Origin: Methanolobus vulcani
GTDB lineage: Archaea > Halobacteriota > Methanosarcinia > Methanosarcinales > Methanosarcinaceae
Reading direction: 5' to 3'
Assembly: GCF_006546655.1 (NCBI RefSeq)
Contig: NZ_VIAQ01000020.1
Location: 62,001 to 126,000, forward strand
DNA: 64,000 nucleotides
The notes beneath the pieces are model-generated. The model ran no database searches, was not told the DNA's origin, and saw nothing but the letters and a program-made list of their open reading frames with translations. Every line of letters begins with the position of its first letter. Position 1 is the first letter of the stretch. This document shows, piece after piece, positions 18,032-26,576 of this stretch. The position numbers and the translations under genes are program-made.

Positions 18032-19204
18032 TTATATGTCTAGCTTGGTGAATGCAGGGATTCCATAAGAATTGATCATGGATTCGTAGATCTCTTTGCC
18101 CTGTTCGTCATCACCCTGACATACAAGGAATGTGTATATTTCTATGGTCTTACTTTCAAGGTCAACATCCTCATATTTGTCAGGATAGAGTGTCTGGCCT
18201 ACGAAGTAAGAGTCTGCAAGCACTGAACCGAAATTGGTTGCGTATTTATTGAATGGTAGAACTCCATACACATTTCCATTCTCCACTGCTGAAAGCAGGG
18301 CATATGAATCATCATTCTGAAGCAGGCTAAGTCCACTTCTCTCTTCACCACATTCAATTGTATTCAGGTCAAGGAATAAATAGTCCGGATCCCACTCGAT
18401 GATTTTTTCCTTGGAAACATCTGCAACATTGATGTCTTTATCACCGTATGCAACATTTAGTGCGTTGGTGAAAAGGAATGGCGGATATGTTGGTTCAGTT
18501 GACTGGAATCCCTGTGGTCCCCCTGCACGTCCAATTCCTCCTACGTAACATGTTGGCTTATCTTCATCAGCAATATCTTCTGTGCGTGAGTTCAGATCAT
18601 TCAGTGCTTCATCAAAGAATGCAATTACTTCTTCAGCACGTTCTTCCTTGCCAACGACCTGTCCAATTATTCTGAAACTTGCGTCCAGATCCTCTCTGTT
18701 CTCAGCAAGATCTCCTGTATTGATTACAACAACAGGAATACCTGTCTTTTCCTGAAGTTCTACTGGGTCATAGCCCACTGCAGAATATGTCTTGATTATA
18801 ACATCCGGTAGTGGATTAAGTGAAAGTATCTTTTCAGGGTCATCCTGACCTCTGGTTTCACCAAATATTGCATAATTTGTGGCAAACTGTGGATTTGCAA
18901 GTGAATATGGCTTTGCATCGGAGGCTGTACTTGTTGTTTCTGCTCTTTCAATGCCTACTATCATGTCTTGAGCTTCAAGGTAAGTAAGAAGTCTGAGAGC
19001 ACCGGCTCCCGAGCAGATCACGTGCTCCGTGTTTTCAGGAATTTCCACTTCTCTTCCAAGAGCATCTGTAATTATAACTGTTGCAGCTTCTTCTTGTGTC
19101 TGTATGTTTTGCGATGTAGATGTGTCAGTGCAACCAGATATCAAAATTGAGATTGCTACTAACGCAAATAAAAAAATCATAAATTGATTCTTATTTCCTT
19201 TCAT
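18032..19204 (-). CDS. Metal-chelate/corrinoid ABC transporter substrate-binding lipoprotein (second set)
   Basis: A 390-residue lipoprotein with signal peptide and lipobox ISGC near residue 25, a short Ser/Thr linker and a FecB-type fold (VIITDALGREVEIP; HVICSGAGALRLLTYL). It shares the CSGAG segment and the C-terminal ending (PAFTKLDI against PVFTSLEFD) with the protein at 8769-9986. The two sets are therefore duplicates that may differ in chelate. GGAG lies seven bases before the ATG. It is the first gene of the minus-strand transporter operon. Confidence 0.88.
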   Translation of the reverse strand: MKGNKNQFMIFLFALVAISILISGCTDTSTSQNIQTQEEAATVIITDALGREVEIPENTEHVICSGAGALRLLTYLEAQDMIVGIERAETTSTASDAKPYSLANPQFATNYAIFGETRGQDDPEKILSLNPLPDVIIKTYSAVGYDPVELQEKTGIPVVVINTGDLAENREDLDASFRIIGQVVGKEERAEEVIAFFDEALNDLNSRTEDIADEDKPTCYVGGIGRAGGPQGFQSTEPTYPPFLFTNALNVAYGDKDINVADVSKEKIIEWDPDYLFLDLNTIECGEERSGLSLLQNDDSYALLSAVENGNVYGVLPFNKYATNFGSVLADSYFVGQTLYPDKYEDVDLESKTIEIYTFLVCQGDDEQGKEIYESMINSYGIPAFTKLDI

Positions 19205-19549
19205 TTTTGTTCTCCAAAATAATAAATGTTAAAAGTGCTATGTAAAGCATCTATATATGTTTTACTTTTCATGATACTACAGAACAAAAACAAAATGTTT
19301 TTATCCTTTAATGCTAACACATGTCATGGTTATTGTAACGTGAGAGATGTGGAAGGCAATTACCTGAGCAGATACAACAAATGTATTGGTGTTTCAGCAA
19401 ACACTCTCTCCTTTTAATAAAAACAAGAAAATCAGAGAACAGCTGGCTCAAGGAAATAAACCTAAAACCAGTTTAATTGGGTGTAATCTGCAATTAAATT
19501 CATATTTGGATAGGGTTCTGTCTTTGATTTTCTCATAGGAGAAATCACC
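19205..19549. other. Divergent intergenic region between the transporter operon and the S-layer gene
   Basis: About 345 bp with TATA-like sequence near 19250-19260 usable by the minus-strand operon. A perfect inverted repeat, TTTAATTG ... CAATTAAA (19472-19498, 11-nt spacer), lies about 50 bp before the S-layer start codon, probably in its promoter or leader. A frame at 19226-19417 has no support. Confidence 0.45.
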
Positions 19550-20860
19550 ATGGAAAAAATTATAAAAGTCATGCTAGTGTTGTCGGTTCTGACAGCTATG
19601 TTCGTAACACCGGTAAGTGCAGAAGCAACCTACAATATTCGAAGCACCGTATATGACAGCACAGATTCTTCAATAGATGTCGGAGATTACTACTGGGATG
19701 CAAATACTTTTTCAGGGTTTTTGTATATGATAAAGCCTGGACTTTCCAGTGAACTTCTTTATCTCCATAACAGTGCAAACTCTTCAAAGAGGATTCAACT
19801 TGATGATACTATTAAAGAAGGCGATCTTTACTACATAAGCAAACCTCAGATGAAAAAGACAAAGATAGCCGGTTCAGATGATGGTGGCACATTCATGGTC
19901 GATGATGTTGACCTTGAAAAATATTATCTTATGGGTTTCTTCGGTTCCAAGTATACTGCAATGCCAGAAGATCCTTCAGCACTTTCACAGGGCTGCAAGC
20001 CTGATAAGATCGCTAAGATCATGTTGGAAAGCGATGAAAAGAAAAACGTGGCATCTGGAGAGGAGTGGACACTTGCAGGTGGATGGACACTGGTTGTAGA
20101 TCAGGTAGATGTTGACGGGGAAAAAGTATGGGTACACCTGAACTATAAAGGTGAGGAAATTGACAGTGGAGTGATCAGTTCCTCTGCAAATCTGACTAAT
20201 ATGGAAAGAACCTATCTCTACAAGGACAGCGATGATTATCCGGTATTCTACTGTACTGTTGAATCTATTTTCAGAGGCACTGATACAAACTTTGCAGTTT
20301 TCAAATATGTATTTCTTCGTGGTGACATCATCACAATTGAAGAAGATTCAACATACGGCATTTTTGATGTTGAAGGATTTGAAGTACCAGCTCTTATGAA
20401 TAACATTAATTACGCAGGTAGTGCCGGAACTACTGTGCTTAAGACCGGCCAGGATGCTCTTGTGCTCACCAGCAATGAGGCAGTAACCTTGAGTGCTGAT
20501 AAACAAATTGATCTGTATGGCGGGCTTTACCTTAAAACAGAAGAAGTCACTAAGAATCCATGTCTTAAAATGACACTCTGGAAGACATGTACTGCAAAAA
20601 GTCCAGCTACAACTACAACTGCGGCTGCAGCACCAGCTGAAGAAGAAGTTGTTGTAGTTGATATGGGAGAGGCAGAGGTAACAGAAGAATCCGAGGAATC
20701 AGAATCACAAGCCAGTACCACCGATGAAGAAACTGTTGAAGTAGATATGGAAGAAGCCACTCCTGAAGTTGAAAGTTCTGTCAGTACACCAGGTTTTGAA
20801 ATAACTATTGGAATTCTGGGACTTGTTGGCGCTCTGCTTCTATTCAAACGCCAGCAATAA
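19550..20860 (+). CDS. S-layer-type surface protein (DUF1608) with PGF-CTERM anchor
   Basis: A 436-residue exported protein. The signal peptide runs to about residue 25 (VTPVSAEA). It is followed by one copy of the methanogen S-layer domain (AGSDDGGTFMVDDVDLEKYYLMGFFG, FAVFKYVFLRGDIITIEEDSTYGIFDVEGF). A Thr/Glu-rich stalk follows (about 345-410), then a C-terminal TPGFEITIGILGLVGALLL helix and a basic tail: the PGF-CTERM signal recognised by archaeosortase A. Classical Methanosarcina S-layer proteins carry two such domains; this one has a single domain and is about half as long, so it may be a minor envelope protein. A GGAG site precedes the ATG. Confidence 0.85.
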   Translation: MEKIIKVMLVLSVLTAMFVTPVSAEATYNIRSTVYDSTDSSIDVGDYYWDANTFSGFLYMIKPGLSSELLYLHNSANSSKRIQLDDTIKEGDLYYISKPQMKKTKIAGSDDGGTFMVDDVDLEKYYLMGFFGSKYTAMPEDPSALSQGCKPDKIAKIMLESDEKKNVASGEEWTLAGGWTLVVDQVDVDGEKVWVHLNYKGEEIDSGVISSSANLTNMERTYLYKDSDDYPVFYCTVESIFRGTDTNFAVFKYVFLRGDIITIEEDSTYGIFDVEGFEVPALMNNINYAGSAGTTVLKTGQDALVLTSNEAVTLSADKQIDLYGGLYLKTEEVTKNPCLKMTLWKTCTAKSPATTTTAAAAPAEEEVVVVDMGEAEVTEESEESESQASTTDEETVEVDMEEATPEVESSVSTPGFEITIGILGLVGALLLFKRQQ

Positions 20861-20867
20861 ACACATT

Positions 20868-20912
20868 ATAATAGGTAAGATCAACAGATCCACCTATTAT
20901 TCATTTTATTTT
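20868..20912 (+). terminator. Terminator-like hairpin after the S-layer gene
   Basis: ATAATAGGT and ACCTATTAT make a perfect 9-bp stem around a 15-nt loop, starting eight bases after the stop codon and followed by TCATTTTATTTT. Its function is inferred. Confidence 0.55.
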
Positions 20913-21014
20913 AAGGACATCCGTACATTTAGAAATAGGCTCTATATTAAGTTCGCTGGAGTCGGACTGACATGACCTTCTAAAATAGACTCGGTTAGAA
21001 AGGAAGCAATTAAA

Positions 21015-21518
21015 ATGAATATGGATACTTACAATGAGGATTTACTGGTAAAACCGGTTGGATATGTTGAATCAAAATATCAGCACTTTGATGAGGTACC
21101 TCATCCACATGGGGACAAAGGTTGGAATGAGGATATTTCTACAATAGTACTATCTCCTGAACATGCAAAGAAAATATCAGGGCTGAATGGTTATTCTCAT
21201 ATAATCGTACTTTTCTGGATTCATAAATCATCGGGGTGGAAGATGCCAAAGCATAGCCATAGGCCCAATCATGTCAAAGTATTTGCTACCAGGATGCCAG
21301 TCAGACCCAATCCTATCGGATTATCAGTAGTTAAACTTCAAGACATATCGATTGATAGTGGAAAGATTGTAGTAAGAGGACTGGATGCTCTGGACAAAAC
21401 TCCGATATTGGACATAAAACCCTATATTCCGGATTTTGACAGCTACCCTGAAGCAAGTCTGCCAGAATGGGTTGAGGGGCATTTGAGAGAGCACCATCAT
21501 CAACACCACACGCATTGA
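21015..21518 (+). CDS. trmO: TrmO-type tRNA (N6-threonylcarbamoyladenosine-37) methyltransferase
   Basis: A 167-residue protein of the TsaA/YaeB family. Visible signatures are GYVESKYQ near the start, HIIVLFWIHKS, and the hallmark ATRMPVRPNPIGLSVVKL near residue 95, followed by LDGxD-like LDALDKTPILDIKPYIPDFD. The enzyme uses S-adenosylmethionine to methylate t6A37 in tRNA. The C-terminus is unusual in ending with a histidine run (EHHHQHHTH). Another t6A-pathway gene, sua5, lies at 29772. An AAAGGAAG site precedes the ATG. Confidence 0.88.
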   Translation: MNMDTYNEDLLVKPVGYVESKYQHFDEVPHPHGDKGWNEDISTIVLSPEHAKKISGLNGYSHIIVLFWIHKSSGWKMPKHSHRPNHVKVFATRMPVRPNPIGLSVVKLQDISIDSGKIVVRGLDALDKTPILDIKPYIPDFDSYPEASLPEWVEGHLREHHHQHHTH

Positions 21519-21865
21519 TAAAGACATCAAAATCATTGTATGGAGTTCCGTTATAGATTCCGCTCCATTCTATATCATTGAAGTTGAAGAGTGTTTCCAG
21601 CCTTGTTTCTAGAAGGAACTATATTCATGAGCTTTGCATTCTCGATATCGGATGAATCTATTGCCCCTTCATTGATCCAATACTCAATCTCCTGTCCGTC
21701 TGGTTCTTCGTATATCACCAGCAAAGAAACTCCGTAAATACCTACTGTTTTATCGTCTGTATTATTATTGAGGACAGTTGTAAGGTAGGTTCCGCTTTCT
21801 ATGACACTGCCTGTGGCATTATATGCAAAATTCCGGTAAATTCTCTGATAAACATTGTGGGAGAA
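21519..21865 (-). pseudogene. Decayed DUF3344-like surface-protein gene
   Basis: On the minus strand, 96 codons are open from 21865 to a TGA at 21575-21577, with no start codon context. The encoded peptide includes YRNFAYNATGSV, then VGIYGVSLLVIYEEPDG and EIEYWINEGAIDSSDI, which resemble the DUF3344 domain of methanogen surface proteins. Near 21605-21612 a one-base shift restores a frame reading LFNFNDIEWSGIYNGTPYND, another DUF3344-like segment, ending against trmO. Both ends are missing and a frameshift is present, so this is a remnant. The domain name is from memory of the family, not a search. Confidence 0.6.
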
Positions 21866-21918
21866 CTATATGATACCTTTATCGACAATGATTTATTTCA
21901 GCATTCTGATTTTTAATT

Positions 21919-22125
21919 ATGGGTTTAGAAGATAGCTACTTTCGGGAATGTATAAACTGTGGGTATCAGCGTGGTTTCCATGTGTTTTTTAAGGAAATAA
22001 AAGACGGAAAAGCAAAACTTGGACTGATATGTCCAAGTTGCGGGCAGAGTTACGATATCGGATGGCTTACAGCCGATATTGCGGAGTTTGAGCCGAAAAA
22101 AGAGAAAGTATATGAGGACCATTAG
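21919..22125 (+). CDS. Small zinc-ribbon protein
   Basis: A 68-residue protein with two CxxC knuckles (CINCGYQRG near residue 11 and CPSCGQSYD near residue 36), giving a rubredoxin-like zinc ribbon. It has no signal peptide. Such one-domain zinc ribbons are common in methanogens and usually uncharacterised. The stop overlaps the stop of the convergent membrane-protein gene by four bases. No clear ribosome binding site is visible, suggesting leaderless translation. Confidence 0.6.
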   Translation: MGLEDSYFRECINCGYQRGFHVFFKEIKDGKAKLGLICPSCGQSYDIGWLTADIAEFEPKKEKVYEDH

Positions 22126-23141
22126 TCCTTTTTCAGCTTCTCCATTTCACTTTTAATCTTTGATGCACTTTCACTGTGCTTTTTCTTAAGTTTATCAAAC
22201 TCTTCCTGGCTGAGTTTATTATTTTTCCTGTCCTTTTTTATTCGGTCAATCACTATCATCTCTGCTTCATAGAGATCTTCCAGTTCATTGATGTCATTTG
22301 AATTTGCAGGTGTCCTTTTCTTCATATAATGATATCCGCCTGCTACTACAATTATAATAACAATCAGTATTGGAATTATCCGACTATTGCCGGATGTTGT
22401 GGTGTCTTGCACCAGTTCCTTTTCTTCACAGGTAATTGTAAATTCATTGAACTTCGGTGCGTTCCACATGTATGAACTATAATTTTCTTCCATTACAGTA
22501 TTATCTGCCGTAAGCAAATCCTCATTCTCAGAACTGATGCTAATACCTGCGTCCCCATTATGGTAAACTGTAACAATAAGTCTGGAAATTGGCTGTTCAA
22601 GTTCTTCTTCCTTGTAAATTACCTTTCTGAGTACTTCGTTTCCTGTATCGGGAAGTACATAACTTATACCATAAAGGAGCGGCATACCACTGGAACTTTC
22701 ATTTTCCAGGGAATAGAAATACAGGTAGTTTCCATCTCTTGTATAATTCACAGGAAGGGCAGAATTTGCACCTGCCATATCACTAGCCTGGAATTGCATG
22801 ATCTCAGCATTTTCGGATATCCAGAGCATTATTTGACTTTGGTTGGAATATTCATCTTCAGCAGAGTCTATAAGATACACGATGGATTCGCTGACAACGA
22901 CGTGTCCAGTATCCAGAAGACTTACTTCTATCAGGTGACTATATTCGGAAACATTTCCCTGTTCAGCAGTTACAGATTCTACAGACAAATTCCCATTGTC
23001 AGAAGAAAGAGCCATAGCTGGTATTTGCAATAGTATAATACAGAGCGCAAGTGAAAGACAAACAAGACCCACTGGTTTCACCGAGTTATATTTGCCTATA
23101 GGAATAATGTAAGATGAATAAGAATACGAGCTTTTTTTCAT
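22122..23141 (-). CDS. Exported membrane protein with C-terminal SHOCT-like coil, function unknown
   Basis: About 339 residues. An N-terminal signal/transmembrane helix (VGLVCLSLALCIILLQIPAM, about residues 22-45) is followed by a beta-rich ectodomain of about 210 residues. A second helix (IIPILIVIIIVVAGGYHYM) and a charged cytoplasmic tail follow. The tail is a short helical hairpin resembling SHOCT oligomerisation motifs (IDRIKKDRKNNKLSQEEFDKL). The ATG at 23141 begins a normal signal; the frame is open to a TTG at 23210 but that extension is hydrophilic. I do not recognise the ectodomain. The orientation is convergent with the zinc-ribbon gene. Confidence 0.65.
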   Translation of the reverse strand: MKKSSYSYSSYIIPIGKYNSVKPVGLVCLSLALCIILLQIPAMALSSDNGNLSVESVTAEQGNVSEYSHLIEVSLLDTGHVVVSESIVYLIDSAEDEYSNQSQIMLWISENAEIMQFQASDMAGANSALPVNYTRDGNYLYFYSLENESSSGMPLLYGISYVLPDTGNEVLRKVIYKEEELEQPISRLIVTVYHNGDAGISISSENEDLLTADNTVMEENYSSYMWNAPKFNEFTITCEEKELVQDTTTSGNSRIIPILIVIIIVVAGGYHYMKKRTPANSNDINELEDLYEAEMIVIDRIKKDRKNNKLSQEEFDKLKKKHSESASKIKSEMEKLKKD

Positions 23142-23368
23142 GGTATCACAGGAACAATTCAATGAGGAATAATGAAAACCATCATATTTCACTATTATTC
23201 TGTTTTTCAAGGATTTTGCAGAATTAATCTGCTATATAAGTATTATCTATCAATAAGGACATTATTTTTTATCATAATCATTGCGATCCTATTTATTATC
23301 AATAATTCATCATAAATAATCATTCACATTAAAAACCATTATATATGGGTAATTGAATGTAAGGTGTC

Positions 23369-25738
23369 ATGGATTCGTTTACAGCAATTACTATAGCGGT
23401 TTTTTTGCCATTTGTTTTGGCCGGTATATTGCCTGCCGTTGCAAAACTCCTAAAAGATAAAATAGGATGGTACGCTTCCGCCACTGCATTGCTGAGTTTA
23501 CTAATGGTTGCTCAGGTTGCACCGGAAATCATTCACGGGGAGACTATTCAGGGAACTATTGAATGGCTTCCTTCAATGGGAATTAACCTCTCGTTCTATG
23601 CCGATGGCCTGAGTATAATGTTCGGCTTCATCGTATCCGGTATTGGTGTTATTATCATGTCATACTCCAATGGATACATGTCAACGAAAGAGGATCTTCC
23701 AAGATATTACCAGCAGCTCCTTTTCTTCATGGGGTCAATGCTCGGTATGGTGTTTTCTGCTAACACCATTCAACTTTTCATATTCTGGGAACTTACCAGC
23801 ATAACTTCATTCATGCTTATCGGTTACTGGCGTAACAGACCAATGTCAGTTTACGGAGCAACCAAATCACTACTTATCACCGCTTCAGGTGGTCTATTCA
23901 TGCTTGCAGGATTTTTGGTGTTACACGCTATCACCGGAACATTTGACATTCCCACCATATTACATAACGAATCCATAAGGGAAGCCCTGCAAAATCATCA
24001 TCTTTTCATCTATGCACTTATTCTCATATTCATCGGTGCTGCTTCAAAGTCAGCACAGGGTCCATTTTACATATGGCTTCCAAACGCAATGGAAGCACCA
24101 ACTCCAGTCAGTGCATTCCTGCACTCAGCCACAATGGTAAAGGCCGGTATCTATCTCATAGCAAGGATACACCCAATGTTCTCAGGTACTGAAGCCTGGT
24201 TCATTCTGGTAAGTGGAGTCGGAATATTTACAATGCTCCTTGCAGGTTTCCTTGCATTCAGACAAACTGACATCAAAGGAATTCTGGCATATTCCACCAT
24301 CAGTCAGCTTGCATATCTTATGACCATGTACGGCTACACAACTCACGAGGAACCTGGAATTGGTGTGGCTGCTGCAACATTCCATCTTCTCAACCATGCA
24401 ACATTCAAAGCATGTCTCTTCCTTGTAGCAGGTATAGTAGCACATGAAACGGCTACAAGGGACATTACAAAAATGGGTGGTTTGCGTAAAGAAATGCCAA
24501 TAACGTTTATAGTGGCGACAATCGGAGCATTATCCATGGCGGGAATCCCACCGCTTAACGGTTTCCTTAGCAAGGAAATGTTCTACGAGGCATCCGTTGA
24601 AATGGGTCATCTCCTTGGCGGACCATACACAATACTCATCCCGGCACTTGCGGTGCTTGGTGGTGTGTTCACATTCGCTTATTCAATCAAACTCATAGAT
24701 GGCATATTCCTTGGTAAAAGACCAACAAAAGGATTGCCTGAACATATACACGATCCTTCAATGGTAATGCTTGCACCGGCAATTTTCCTTGCAGGTCTTA
24801 TAATATTGTTCGGACTTGTACCTTCAATTCCGGTACATAACTTCATTGAGCCTACTGTTTCAGGAATTATTCTTGAGGAAGCTCACCTGCACGTAAAGCT
24901 CTGGCATGGATTCACAACATCACTGATGATGACTATAGCCACATTCATTCTGGGTATCCTTATCTACACTCAGTATGACAGGATCGCAGAATGGCAGAAC
25001 AGGTTCAATGCAATGTTCCCGTGGATCAGTGTCAATTATTACTATGATGGTGCAGTGAATAATGCAAAGGATGTTACATTCAAATTCTCAAGCAGGATGC
25101 AGCCGGGTCCGGTAAAGAACTATGTGATTGCTGTTCTGCTCCTGACACTTGCAATGTTTGCAATTCCTGCAATGATGCTTGGTACAAACCTTATACCGCA
25201 GAATCTTAATTTCGATGTTCCGCTTTATGAGGCTCTGATATTCCTGTTCATGATAGTAGCAGCTCTTGGTGCAGCATTACTGCCAAGATATCTGCCTGCC
25301 ATCATAGCTCTTTCAGGTCTTGGATATCTGGTTGCTTTGCTATTCATATATCTGCAGGCACCAGATCTGGCACTAACACAGGTTCTTGTAGAAACCCTTT
25401 CAACTATAATCTTCCTGCTGGCACTTGTGAAGATCCCACAGAAATTCAAGGAACATATCCCAACAACAACACTTGCCAGGGATCTTATAATATCTGTGGC
25501 TGTATCGGTAATGATTTTCATATTGCTGATAAACGCAACACAGGGAATAGTTGCACCATTTGAGTCTCTTTCCTATTATTTCATAGAGAAGAGTCTTGCA
25601 CTTGCAGGCGGTCACAACATTGTGAACGTCATTATCGTGGATTTCAGAGGATATGATACTCTGGGAGAGATCTCTGTGCTTTGTCTGGCAGCACTTGGTG
25701 TTTATAATCTTATACACAGCAGGGGTGAGGACGAATGA
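23369..25738 (+). CDS. mrpA: Na+/H+ antiporter subunit MrpA
   Basis: A 789-residue polytopic protein with the proton-pumping NuoL-like core. Visible conserved parts are WELTSITSFMLIGYW near residue 145, SAQGPFYIWLPNAMEAPTPVSAFLHSATMVKAGIYL near 235 and the HATFKACLFL loop near 340. The C-terminal extension (about 600-789) corresponds to the MbhD/MbhE-like part (LSGLGYLVALLFIYLQAPDLALTQVLVET). It is the first gene of a seven-gene Mrp operon that exchanges Na+ for H+ across the membrane, important in marine methanogens for ion balance and energy coupling. The stop overlaps mrpB (ATGA). A TATA-like ATTATATATG is just upstream. Confidence 0.93.
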   Translation: MDSFTAITIAVFLPFVLAGILPAVAKLLKDKIGWYASATALLSLLMVAQVAPEIIHGETIQGTIEWLPSMGINLSFYADGLSIMFGFIVSGIGVIIMSYSNGYMSTKEDLPRYYQQLLFFMGSMLGMVFSANTIQLFIFWELTSITSFMLIGYWRNRPMSVYGATKSLLITASGGLFMLAGFLVLHAITGTFDIPTILHNESIREALQNHHLFIYALILIFIGAASKSAQGPFYIWLPNAMEAPTPVSAFLHSATMVKAGIYLIARIHPMFSGTEAWFILVSGVGIFTMLLAGFLAFRQTDIKGILAYSTISQLAYLMTMYGYTTHEEPGIGVAAATFHLLNHATFKACLFLVAGIVAHETATRDITKMGGLRKEMPITFIVATIGALSMAGIPPLNGFLSKEMFYEASVEMGHLLGGPYTILIPALAVLGGVFTFAYSIKLIDGIFLGKRPTKGLPEHIHDPSMVMLAPAIFLAGLIILFGLVPSIPVHNFIEPTVSGIILEEAHLHVKLWHGFTTSLMMTIATFILGILIYTQYDRIAEWQNRFNAMFPWISVNYYYDGAVNNAKDVTFKFSSRMQPGPVKNYVIAVLLLTLAMFAIPAMMLGTNLIPQNLNFDVPLYEALIFLFMIVAALGAALLPRYLPAIIALSGLGYLVALLFIYLQAPDLALTQVLVETLSTIIFLLALVKIPQKFKEHIPTTTLARDLIISVAVSVMIFILLINATQGIVAPFESLSYYFIEKSLALAGGHNIVNVIIVDFRGYDTLGEISVLCLAALGVYNLIHSRGEDE

Positions 25739-26151
25739 CAACCTTGATTACAAAAACAGTTACTAAAATATGTTTGCCTTTGGTCATCCTCTTCTCAATT
25801 TCCCTCTTACTTGCGGGACACAATAATCCCGGAGGAGGATTCATTGGCGGTGTCATGTTTGCTTCAGTGATAGCACTGACATACGTGGCATTCGGTCTTG
25901 ATTATATAAAATCATTCTTTAACCCCGACTGGGGTAACTGGTTTGGTTTTGGCTTATTGCTGGCTGCACTGACAGCTTTCTCAGCAATTGCCTTCTCACA
26001 CAACTTCTTCAGGAGTGCTGTGGAGTTTGTCCACCTGCCATTCTTCGGAGAAATAGAACTGGTATCAGCCGGTCTTTTTGATATAGGAGTTTATTTTGTG
26101 GTAATCGGAGGATTGCTTTCCATTTTCAAAAACGTAGGTGATGACGAATGA
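25735..26151 (+). CDS. mrpB: Na+/H+ antiporter subunit MrpB
   Basis: A 138-residue membrane protein with four predicted helices and the MrpB signature GHNNPGGGFIGGVMFASVIAL near residue 28. The start overlaps the mrpA stop and its stop overlaps the mrpC start, so the genes are translationally coupled. Confidence 0.92.
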   Translation: MTTLITKTVTKICLPLVILFSISLLLAGHNNPGGGFIGGVMFASVIALTYVAFGLDYIKSFFNPDWGNWFGFGLLLAALTAFSAIAFSHNFFRSAVEFVHLPFFGEIELVSAGLFDIGVYFVVIGGLLSIFKNVGDDE

Positions 26152-26576
26152 ACAATACATTGCTCTCTCTTACAATAGCAATTCTGTTCGGTATCGGTAC
26201 TTTCCTCATACTGCGCCGTGATATTGTCAGAGTTATTATCGGACTTGGTGTACTTTCACATGCAGTTAACCTTCTGATAGTTTCAACAGGAGTTTTTTCC
26301 GGAACAAAGGTACCTATCATAACTGATGATGGAGGACATGGTGCTGCAGAAGCAACAGGAAGTATCTTTACAGATTCTCTCTCCCAGGGAATACTTGCAC
26401 CTATTATAGAAGCAGGTCATCATGTGGATTATGTTGACCCTCTTGTGCAGGCTCTTGTACTGACAGCCATTGTTATCAGTCTGGCTACAACGGCGTTCAT
26501 CCTGATCCTTGCATACCGCATTCATGAGGAATATGGAACAACTGACATCAGGGAACTCAGGAGGCTCTGGGGATGA
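26148..26576 (+). CDS. mrpC: Na+/H+ antiporter subunit MrpC
   Basis: A 142-residue NuoK-like subunit (RVIIGLGVLSHAVNLLIVSTG; DPLVQALVLTAIVISLATTAFILIL). It is about 25-30 residues longer than typical MrpC because of an exposed loop between helices two and three (about residues 55-90, rich in Gly, Glu and His). The coupled ATGA overlaps on both sides are retained. Confidence 0.92.
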   Translation: MNNTLLSLTIAILFGIGTFLILRRDIVRVIIGLGVLSHAVNLLIVSTGVFSGTKVPIITDDGGHGAAEATGSIFTDSLSQGILAPIIEAGHHVDYVDPLVQALVLTAIVISLATTAFILILAYRIHEEYGTTDIRELRRLWG

